From contig NC_079495.1 of assembly GCF_030052815.1 (NCBI RefSeq), positions 51,267,739 through 51,331,738 on the forward strand: a stretch of DNA of 64,000 nucleotides, written 5' to 3'. This DNA is from Hevea brasiliensis. Taxonomy: Eukaryota > Streptophyta > Magnoliopsida > Malpighiales > Euphorbiaceae. Shown here piece by piece: positions 1 through 8,597 of the stretch. The position numbers and the translations under genes were made by a program. The stretch's first letter is position 1. The number at the start of each line of letters is the position of its first letter. The notes beneath the pieces are model-generated. The model did no database searches. It had not been told where the DNA came from and worked only from the letters and a program-made list of their open reading frames with translations.

Positions 1-578
1 CTGAGATTCGCAGTTTTTTGGGGTTAGCTGGATATTACCGTCGTTTTGTGAAAGGGTTTTCCATGTTGGCATCTCCATTGACCAAGCTTCTTAGGAAAGA
101 AGTGAAATTTCAGTGGAACAGAAAAAGGCCAGCAAAGTTTTAATGAATTGAAGAGGTGTTTGACTGAAGCTCCAGTCCTGACTTTACCTACACTGGGTAA
201 AGAATATACAGTTTATAGTGATGCTTCTCACAATGGGTTAGGCTGTGTACTGATGTAAGATCGGAATGTTATTGCTTATGCATCACGCCAGCTAAAGCTG
301 CATGAGAGGAACTATCCGACACATGATTTGGAGCTTGCAGCTATAGTGTTTGCTCTTAAGATCTGGAGACACTATTTGTATGGGGAGAAGTGTTGCATCT
401 ACACAGATCATAAGAGTTTGAAGTAATTGGACACCCAGAAAGAGTTGAATTTGAGACAGAGAAGATGGTTAGAGTTGATAAAAGATTATGATTGTCTGAT
501 AAACTATCAGCCAGGGAAAGCTAATGTTGTGGCTGACACCTTAAGTCGCAAGACTATGGCAAGTCTATGGGTTACTCC
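1..578 (+). pseudogene. X pol, part 1: end of RT and RNase H (broken)
   Basis: The first stretch encodes the RT connection motif [16 protein letters not shown] one-base shift near 118-130 changes the frame, after which the Ty3-type RNase H is readable. Visible motifs are YSDAS (first catalytic Asp), DLELAAI (catalytic Glu), TDHKSL (second Asp) and VADTLSRK (final Asp region). Two in-frame stops lie at about 256 and 424. The reading stops at 578 only because element A begins there; the same protein continues at 15952. The family function is RNA-strand cleavage during reverse transcription. This copy cannot make an intact product. Confidence 0.85.
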
Positions 579-1140
579 TGTAACATCCTCACTTTAGCTA
601 GTCCATACAGTTTACTGTTCAAGCGAGCAATGTTAGTCTGGGCAGCTAGAATGTTTGAAATTATAAATAGACTAGAGTGAGAAGTTATAAATAAATCAAA
701 TAATGCTCATAAAAATCAAGGAAAATTTTTAGGAACGAAATACACTAAGGTTAAACGAACCGAAACCCTAGTGATGAGTAACCCGAAGGGGAAGTGACGG
801 TGAAGGCCGTTAACAACCCTAGACCAGAGGAAAACTTCATGAAATAATTTTTGGGACCTTAGGGAAGGATTATTGGGGTTCCAATGACAATAAAGTGTTA
901 ATAAAACACAAGGAAAATTTAATCAATCGGTACACATATTTTTGGCCCGTTAAGCCAAACGGAGGGCATTTTGATCATTTCGTCTTCAGATATGATTTTT
1001 GACCAACTTGTCCATTTATGTAAATAAATTATATGACATAAAATAAGAATAAATATTGTTAAAAATTTAATTGAAATTAAGTAGATAAGAAAAGAAAAGA
1101 AAATGAAAAGAAAATGAAAAGAAAATGGGATTTATTACTT

Positions 1141-1221
1141 CATGCTTATGTAAGCATGAGGTAATTAAAATGCATGGCCAATCAAAATAAAGAAACATAA
1201 TTAAAATACATTAAAATATAG
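1141..1221 (+). promoter_or_regulatory. Candidate LTR promoter of element A
   Basis: Within about 80 bases lie a perfect palindrome of two 8-base arms containing CATGC (RY-like) cores, then CCAAT at 1178-1182 and an AATATAG TATA-like box near 1215. A C/T-rich segment resembling a 5' leader follows. The 3' LTR repeats the palindrome and the CCAAT near 9140-9180, though its TATA-like box is weaker. The order is right for a Pol II promoter, but this is inferred from motifs only. Confidence 0.4.
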
Positions 1222-1463
1222 AAAAGGAGGCAGAATTCTAGAAAAAATAGCAGCCATCCTCATCTTCTTCAAAACGTCCCTCAAGCCTCTCCCTCACTCC
1301 TCCATAGCCAAGCTCACCAAAAGCTTGCTTTCCCTAGTTTTCTTCCAACAAAAACCCTAAATGTTAACACAAAAGCTTGCTCTTTCATCTTAGTAAAACT
1401 TTTGGGAGCAAAAAGAAATCAAAAGGAAGAGTTCTTGCAAGCTTTGGATTAGCTCCATTAGAG

Positions 1464-3141
1464 GTTAGTGACTAAATTTGATCTTTCTCTTTCCATTCAT
1501 GTTGGAGGAGTGAAAATAAGTGTAAATTTAGAAAGAAACTTAACAAACATCATGTGTATGCCCATCCCAAAATTTCAGCAGCCTTGAACTTGGTTGAGTT
1601 TTGTAGATTTATGAGAATTAAAACGATATTGTGGCTGCCTTTAACACTGATATATTATTTAGGATAATGAAAGGAAGGTAAATGCATGATTGGAGATATT
1701 AGGGTTAGGGTTTAAGCATAAACTTGAGACCTTGATCTTGTAATGGTGAAAATAAGTTTTAATGGTCAATTATTAACCATTTGGCTATGTGTGAATAAAA
1801 AATGAAGTGGTTTGTGTAGTGGGAATTGAGGTTAGTGTGGCTGCCCTTGGTGACCTACAGGACTGGGCATGAGTCCAGCAGGTTTGGGCAGCAATAACTG
1901 GAGTTGTACAGGTTCAATTAGTGCAAGACCAATTGAACATGAAACTATATACATAATGGCACAACTTTGGTGAAGAAATAATACCTAGAAAACCAAAATA
2001 AGTTAACCTAAAGATTACCCTAATACGGGTGACCTGCAATCTGCCTGGGTAAAATGACAAAATGAATAGTATTTAGTCATTTGGTCATAACTCAGTGTAG
2101 AAAGGTCCAATTGACTTGAAATTTTACCAGCAATAAGCTGAGATATAGACCTACAACTTTCATGAAGAAACCTAACCCAAATTATGACCATAACATATTC
2201 AAAAAGTGACCTGCAGTCATTGCTCAAAATATTGTAGATTTGGTTAGTCCAGAAAAACTTATAAAATTTGTAATCCGGCCAGTTGTGGTTTTTGGGCCAT
2301 AACTTGAGCTACAAAACTCCAAATGGAATTTAAAAAAAGAAATGTAACTACACAAAATAAGGAACAACTTTCATATTAACCATTTTGTCAAATTCCTACT
2401 GTAAAAATGACTAATGGAACAGTAAACACAGAGCTTGAAATCTAAAAATTTTGAACAATTAATATTAAGCTTAGAAATGGTATTGGCAACCAATACCAAC
2501 AATTTTATAATGCAAAATGTGATATGTTGGGAGTATTAAAATCAATGTACTTATTGTCCATGTAAAAGTCAACATTTTTGTTGACTAATGAATTGAATAG
2601 TAACACCAAAACTTGAATTTTAAGAATTGTATAATTTAAGAGTGTAACATGCCCTAGTACACCTAGCAAGATTGGTTTGGATAGGTTGGCATCCCAATAG
2701 GGTTCTGTTAGCAGTACTGCATATGGCTTCATACCATTCTGTGTTTTATGGCCTCACGTGCCATTCTGTGACATAATAGCCTTTGGCTATGTTGATTAAG
2801 TTGTTATACTCGTGTTCTATCCCTGATAATTATTACAGCTTATTAGCTATTCTGTTGCACACCGGGAGACACAATGTGACCAATGGTGTGATGGTCTGAG
2901 GTACTTAGTACCCAGTGCTAGTTTACCCTTTTATCCAGTCCAGTCGACTAGTAGGGTTTACTCGGGCAATGATAATAAATCTTACCAAATTGTAATCGAA
3001 TAATACTACAATAAATATCAGAAATTAAGTCTACCAAAAATGTAAACATACATTCTGCATACTTACTTTATTTTAGTTATTTTATTTTATATTGTCATCA
3101 CTAAGCAGAATTGCTTAGTGCATCGCTTTTTCCACGCGTAG
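1464..3141 (+). other. Candidate leader intron inside the 5' LTR of A
   Basis: The left edge GAG|GTTAGT matches a plant donor well. The right edge is preceded by a pyrimidine stretch (CTTTTTCC) and ends CGCGTAG. The same pair of edges occurs in the 3' LTR (9461-11135), in B on the minus strand (32948 down to 31404), and in family 2 LTRs (42086-44071, 18447-20405, 58660-60644). If used, the intron would remove about 1.7 kb of untranslated leader between the LTR promoter and gag. No transcript data are available here. Confidence 0.4.
3099..3120 (+). other. Hairpin upstream of the presumed 3' splice site, family 1
   Basis: CACTAAGCA and TGCTTAGTG form a perfect 9-bp stem around a GAAT loop. It lies about 20 bases before the acceptor-like AG at 3140-3141. 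Hairpins at the equivalent place in family 2 and family 3 LTRs use different bases but pair equally well. Confidence 0.6.
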
Positions 3142-3740
3142 GTACTGGAGACATAGCTGAGGAGCCCAGCAGACATCAAACCGGGTGAACTTTCAGAGCT
3201 ACATACTGAGTCTAGAGTCACCTCACATCTGTAGTGCACTTGGTAGGACATTAGGACTTTGGGTGGCATTTTGTATTTTGCATTTTGTATTAGTTTTGGA
3301 TTATAACTATAAACTCTCGAAATTATTTGATAATGGAAATCTATGAAATTTCATGTTATTAAAATTTTCTATATATTATGTTGAAAAATGAAATGTTGAG
3401 AAATATACATGAATGTGATTTGAATAGTGATGTGAACAAAAATATTGAAAATAGTGTGTAAATTTAGAGATTAGGTTGAGATGTGTGTATATTGGAGTTC
3501 TGGATTGAAAACTACATTGGAAGTGTCTTTTAAACAGGTCAGAAGAACTGTTTTTTCAATTTACAGCTGGCACTCTACCGGATTTTCATTAAAATTTGTG
3601 GAAAATTCAAATCAATTAAAAATTATAAATAAATAAGTAAAAAGGGTAAATTGAATTGAAATATGATTTGGTACTCTGGCACACTGTGTGGCATATCTTG
3701 CTCAGCTACACTGTAGACGGGTAAGGGGTGTCACATTTAA

Positions 3741-3756
3741 TGGTATCAAAGCATCG
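3741..3756 (+). other. Primer binding site of A (Met-tRNA type)
   Basis: TGGTATCAAAGC starts five bases after the 5' LTR. It differs by one base from TGGTATCAGAGC, the site complementary to the 3' end of initiator Met-tRNA that most plant LTR elements use to prime minus-strand DNA. The intact form is present in element B. Confidence 0.85.
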
Positions 3757-3868
3757 GTTTAGACGTTTCTGGGCCTAGATAGAGTGCATACCATTGCATT
3801 GCATTACATTTGTAAGTGTTGAGGTGACACTGATGCAGATTTATTTGTTTTCTTATTTTGATTAGGAT

Positions 3869-5010
3869 ATGGATCCTGCTTCTCAAAGAGCAGTTGATGA
3901 AGAGGTGGAGAGTCGTGCTCCACCAAGAGCTGAATCTGGGGGCAGGGGGAGAATCTGCTCCACCAGCAGAGGCACCTGCCCAACCTCAGTTTGCACTATT
4001 TCAACAAATGATCGAGTTTTACTGGCAACTGATGGGGGCAATTCTACCACCACAACCACAGCTACAACCTCCACCAGCACCACAGAAGTCCCATTTAGAG
4101 AAACTATGAAAACATGGGGCCGTGGATTTCTTCGGAAAGAAGGAGGATGACCCTATGACAGCGAAAAACTAGTTGGATAGAACAATCAGAGTGCTGAAAT
4201 AGCTTCATTGCACCCCCGAGCAGAATCTGGAGGGTGCTGTATCCCTACTTCAAGATGATGCATACCAATGGTGGGACACAGTAACCAGTGAGATACAACC
4301 AGATCAGATCACCTGGGATTACTTCCTAACAGAGTTCAGGAAAAAGTATGCCAGTAAGGTGTATTTAGAAGAGAGAAGAAGAGAATTTATCAGTCTGAGA
4401 CAGAGGCAACTATCAGTGGTAGAGTATGAGCGAGAATTCATCAGACTGAGCAGGTATGGGAGGGAGATAGTCCCTACAGAGGCAGAAAGGTCTAGAAGGT
4501 TCGAAGAAGGGCTCAATGACAATTCAAAGTCATGATAACAGCATTGGAGATCACAAATTTTGCCAAATTAGTAAATGCTGCATCGAAAGTAGAAAGGGTC
4601 CGAATAAATGAGCAAACTAGAAGGGAAAGACAGCAAAAGAGGGGCCCAGGTCAATCCAGTTCATTCTCCAATCCCAGTAAGAAGAGTAAAGGTCCTCCTG
4701 CTTAGGGTTCAGGACAACCACAAGGTCAGGGTCAGTCCCAGGGGCCCAGACCAGTCCACACCTAGGAGAGGCCAGTCCACACCATCAGTGGGCAGCTCTC
4801 CAGGGACGGTGTTTAGGGGACCAGCCCCAGCATCTTCTGCCTGTCCATACTGCCAAAAGTGGCACAAGGGGGACTGTTGACGAGTGACTGGTGCATGCTT
4901 ACGGTGTGGACCTACAAAACATCAGATCAAGAATTGTCCGAAGAGGACTACTACAGCTGCTCTGACACAAGCTGACAGACCTACTCCTGCACCACAAAAA
5001 GGTAGGAAGC
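3869..5010 (+). pseudogene. Element A gag with zinc knuckle (frameshifted)
   Basis: The likely start is ATG at 3869 (reads MDPASQRAVDEE), matching the start of the related B gag. A frameshift soon after residue 20 moves the reading to another frame. Further stops follow near 4110, and there is another shift near 4525. Recognisable parts are the Pro/Gln-rich N-terminal stretch, the capsid-like Retrotrans_gag region (QDDAYQWWDTV, then FLTEFRKKYA, then EYEREFIRLS), and a CCHC knuckle CLRCGPTKHQIKNC at 4896-4937. Gag packages element RNA into cytoplasmic particles. This copy could not do so without intact relatives. Confidence 0.85.
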
Positions 5011-5079
5011 CCAGTAAATCTGAGGCAGCTGGTCCATCACTGAGGCCTGCATCAGAGTCAGCTGAGAAGCCAGAGGCTA

Positions 5080-5500
5080 GAGTACCTGCCAGAGCCTATG
5101 CCATCAGAGCTCAGGAGGAGCAAGATGCCCCAGACGTCATCAGGAGTACATTTTCTCTCTACAACACTTCTGTGCATGCATTGGTGGATCCAGGATCCAC
5201 TCATTCATACATCTGCATCAAACTACCCGTAGAGAGGGGAGTTTCAGTAGAAGAGAGTGATCAAGACATTCTGGTCACAAATCCACTAGGCCACAGTGTG
5301 GTAGTGAATAAAGTGTACAAAGGTTGCCCATAGAGGATTCAGGGGTATGAATTCTCAGCAGACCTAATTGAGTTGCCCTTCCATGAGTTTGATGTGATTT
5401 TGGGAATGGACTGGTTGTCACGTCATCAGACAATAGTTGATTGCAAATTGAAGAGGATTTCTCTAAAAACTTCTGAGGGCAATGAGATTTCTGTTGTGGG
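5080..5500 (+). pseudogene. Element A retropepsin-like protease region
   Basis: The motif LVDPGSTHSYIC contains the single catalytic Asp (codon 5187-5189) of an aspartic protease of the Ty3 type, which acts as a dimer. Downstream motifs LVTNPLGHSVVVNKVYKGCP and ILGMDWLSRHQTIVDC mark the end of the domain. A stop near 5331 separates the two halves, so the domain is broken although the active site survives. Confidence 0.8.
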
Positions 5501-5639
5501 TGAAAGGACAGATTTCCTGTCTAATGTTATCTCAGCTACAGTTGCAAGAAGATTGATGAGAAAAGGCTATGAAGCTTACCTAGCACACGTGGTTGATATT
5601 AGGCTGGCTAAGCTGAATTTGTGTGATATACCCACAATA

Positions 5640-6310
5640 AGAGACTTTCCAGATGTGTTTCCTAAAGAATTGCCTGGTTTAACACCAGAAAGTGAAATTG
5701 AGTTTGCTATTGAGGTAATGCCGGGTACAGCATTAATTTCTATTGCTCCTTATAGGATGGCACCCACTAAATTGAGAGAGCTGAAAATTTAGTTACAAGA
5801 GTTGCTTGATAAGGGGTTTATACGCCCCAGTGTGTCACCATAGGGAGCTCCGGTGCTGTTTGTGAAGAAGAAGGATGGAACCTTGTTATTGTGTATTGAT
5901 TACCGGCAGTTGAACAAGGTAACTGTGAAGAATAAATATCCGTTGCCTAGAATTGACGATCTGTTTGATCAGTTGAAGGGAGCCGGTGTATTTTCAAAAA
6001 TTGATCTCAGATCAGGGTATCATCAGTTGAGGGTAAAGAATGCAGATGTGTCAAAAATTGCATTAAGAACCCGGTATGGGCATTATGAATTTCTAATGAT
6101 GCCATTTGGGTTAACAAACGCACCAGCAGCATTTATGGACCTTATGAATCGTATCTTTCATCCATATTTAGATCGGTTTGTAGTGGTCTTTATTGATGAT
6201 ATCTGGTGTATTCCAATTCCAGGGAAGAACATGATGAACATTTGAGGATTGTTCTGCAAACCCTGTGAGAAAAGAAGCTGTATGCTAAGTTGTCCAAGTG
6301 TGACTTCTAG
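5640..6310 (+). pseudogene. Element A reverse transcriptase (stops and frameshift)
   Basis: Typical Ty3 RT blocks are visible: [49 protein letters not shown] (first catalytic Asp), [12 protein letters not shown], and the active-site FIDD at 6189-6200. In-frame TAG stops lie near 5790 and 5841. Right after FIDD the frame is lost, and a further stop (TAG near 6308) precedes the next block. The catalytic Asp pair is present, but the polypeptide cannot be made. Confidence 0.88.
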
Positions 6311-7010
6311 ATGAGTGAAATCTCCTTTCTTGGACACATAGTATCAGCTGAGGGGATTAGAGTGGATCCCAAAAAGATAGATGCAGTGATGGAATGGAAG
6401 CCTCGCAGAAATACAACTGAGGTCAGAAGTTTCTTAGGGCTAGCTGGGTATTATAGAAGATTTGTGAAGGGGTTCTCTCTTATAGCTGCTCTAATGACCA
6501 AGTTATTGCATAAGAATGTGAAATTTGGCTGGAACGATAAGTGCCAAGCCAGTTTTGAGAGGTTGAAAGCTATGTTGACAGAAGCACCAGTGTTAACACA
6601 GCTAGTGTCAGGAAAAGACTTTGTGGTCTACAATGATGCCTCACATAATGGGCTAGGGTGTGTATTGATACAAGAGGGAAAAGTGGTCACTTATGCTTCC
6701 AGGCAGTTAAGGCCACATGAACAGAACTATCTTACTCATGACTTGGAGTTAGCAGCAATTATCTTCGCACTGAAGATATGGAGGCATTATTTATATGGTG
6801 AAAAATGTTATATCTATACAAACCACAAGAGTTTAAAATATTTGCCAACCCAGAAGGAGCTCAATCTTAGACAGAGGTGATGGATTGAGTTCCTAAAGGA
6901 CTATGATTGTGTGATAGATTATCATCCTGGGAAGGCAAATGTAGTTGCTGATGCCTTAAGTAGAAAATCCATCACAGCTTTAAGATCACTAATTGCCCGT
7001 CTGTCCTTAG
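6311..7010 (+). pseudogene. Element A RT connection and RNase H
   Basis: The stretch opens with [19 protein letters not shown] and [15 protein letters not shown], followed by RNase H. Motifs are [10 protein letters not shown] (Asp kept), [20 protein letters not shown] (Glu kept), TNHKSL (codon 6821-6823, Asn where relatives in this window have Asp), and [13 protein letters not shown] interrupts near 6878. The Asp-to-Asn change hits a metal-binding residue, so this RNase H would be inactive even if translated. Confidence 0.85.
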
Positions 7011-8568
7011 CTCAAAATGGAGCTATTTTGGCTGAGTTACAAGTGAGGCCATACCTGCTACAGCAGATACAAGATGGGCAAAAGGCCGATGATAAATTTA
7101 TGGCTATTGTGGGTAAAATTCCAGAGGGGAAGGAAACTGATTATGAGGTGAAAGCAGATGGGTGTTTGTATTATAGAGGAAGAGTGTGTGTACCAGATGA
7201 TGGGGAACTAAAAACTAGTATTCTGAAAGAAACACACACTAGTGTTTATGCTATACACCCGGGAAACACAAAAATGTATAATGATTTGAAGCCTCATTAT
7301 TGGTGGCCTGGTATGAAGAAGGATATAGCTGACTATGTGACTAAGTGTTTAACATGTCAGCAAGTTAAAGCAGAATATCAAGTTCCATCAGGATTGCTAC
7401 AGCTTATAAGCGTACCTGAATGGAAATGGGACCGGGTCACTATGGATTTTGTTAGTGATCTACCTCTCACCCAGAAGAAGCATGATGCAGTATGGGTGAT
7501 AGTGGACAGATTGACAAAGTCAGCACATTTTCTGCCAGTTAGGACTAACTACTCACTGAAGAAACTAGCAAAATTGTATATCAGTGAGATAGTTAGATTG
7601 CATGGAATCCCACTTTCCATCATATTTGACCGAGACCCAAGGTTTACATCGAGATTTTGGAAAAAGCTGCAAAAAGCCTTGGGCACACAACTCTGTTTTA
7701 GCACGGCTTTTCATCCTTAAATAGATGGACAGTCAGAACGAGTAATCCAGGTAAACCTAGAACCTAATTGAATTTTCACAATTTACAAATTGAAATGATA
7801 GTAACAATGTGAATTATGCAATAGATCCTGGAGGATATGCTGAGGAGTTGTGTCATTGAGTTCGAGGGGAGTTGGGATAGATATCTCCCACTGGCAGAAT
7901 TTGCATATAATAATAGCTACCAAGCTAGCATTCAAATGGCTCCATATGAAGCACTGTATGGGAGGAAGTGTAGAACCCCAGTATGTTGGACTGAATTGGG
8001 CGAAGATAAACTGGTAAGACCAGACCTGGTAAAATAGACTGAGGAGAAAGTGAAAATAATCAAAGCAAATTTGAAGGTTATGTTAGATAGATAGAAATCT
8101 TATGCCGACATGAAGAGAAAAGAGATAGAGTATGCAGTTGGCAACAAAGTGTTTCTCAAAGTCTCACCGTGGAAGAAAGTACTGCGGTTTGGAAGAAAGG
8201 GTAAGTTAAGCCCTAGGTTCATTGGCCCATATGAAGTCATTGAACGTGTGGGACCAGTGGCCTATCGGCTAGCTTTACCACCAGAACTGGATAAAATCCA
8301 TAATGTATTTCATGTTTCTATGCTAAGAAGATATTGCTCAGACCCTTCACATGTCATCTCCATGGAAGAGATTGAAATCCAACCGGACTTAACATATACA
8401 GAAGAGCCTATACGGATCCTAGCTCAGGAAGTGAAGGAACTGAGAAATAAACAAATTCCACTGGTGAAAGTGCTTTGGAGGCACCACAACACTGAAGAGG
8501 CAACTTGGGAAAGTGAAGAGACGATGAGGCAACAGTTTCCTCAACTTTTTGCATCAGGTAAATTTTGA
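7011..8568 (+). pseudogene. Element A integrase with chromodomain-like tail
   Basis: The HHCC zinc region is visible ([28 protein letters not shown]). The catalytic core keeps all three acidic residues: Asp 7444-7446 (TMDFVSDL), Asp 7628-7630 (FDRDPRF) and Glu 7736-7738 (GQSERVIQ). A 74-bp GT-AG insert at 7751-7824 separates VIQ from ILEDML. The C-terminal part has VFLKVSPWKKV, GPYEVIERVGPVAYRLALPP and HNVFHVSMLRRY. It ends in a chromodomain-like block (LVKVLWRHHNTEEATWESE) typical of chromoviruses, thought to steer insertion to heterochromatin. Stops occur near 7719, 8036 and 8092. Translation ends at TGA 8566-8568. Confidence 0.88.
7751..7824 (+). other. 74-bp intron-like insert in A integrase
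   Basis: The insert starts GTAAAC directly after codon CAG (7748-7750), is AT-rich, and ends GCAATAG. Codon ATC at 7825 resumes the conserved integrase sequence. Removing it restores the reading exactly in phase 0. Its length is not a multiple of three, so unspliced RNA would be frameshifted. X (near 16740) and E (near 40115) have no insert at the same codon. Confidence 0.6.
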
Positions 8569-8581
8569 GGACAAAATTTTT

Positions 8582-8597
8582 ATTAAAGGGGAAGAGT
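8582..8597 (+). other. Polypurine tract of A
   Basis: ATTAAAGGGGAAGAGT lies immediately before the 3' LTR start at 8598. This is the expected plus-strand DNA primer site. Confidence 0.85.

Larger units (their letters stand above)
579..3735 (+). repeat. 5' LTR of element A (family 1, 3157 bp)
   Basis: The LTR begins TGTAACATCC and ends GGGGTGTCACA, with a second copy starting at 8598. In order it holds an unannotated U3-like stretch, a palindrome CATGCTTA-TG-TAAGCATG (1141-1158), CCAAT at 1178-1182, an AT-rich TATA-like stretch near 1215, a pyrimidine-rich leader (about 1250-1460), a splice-donor-like GAG|GTTAGTG at 1464, three diverged copies of a module beginning with an ATAACT core (about 1891, 2083 and 2293), and a perfect hairpin (3099-3120) before an acceptor-like CGCGTAG ending at 3141. 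I see no protein gene in it. Short open frames such as 2015-2227 on the minus strand fall in the repeated modules and are not convincing. Confidence 0.92.

Noticed and set aside
2015..3269. Several 60-75 codon minus-strand frames, similar to those at 10007-11263 in the other LTR
   Set aside because: They recur because the two LTRs of A are copies of one another. Length and composition are as expected by chance, and no start context or domain supports them.
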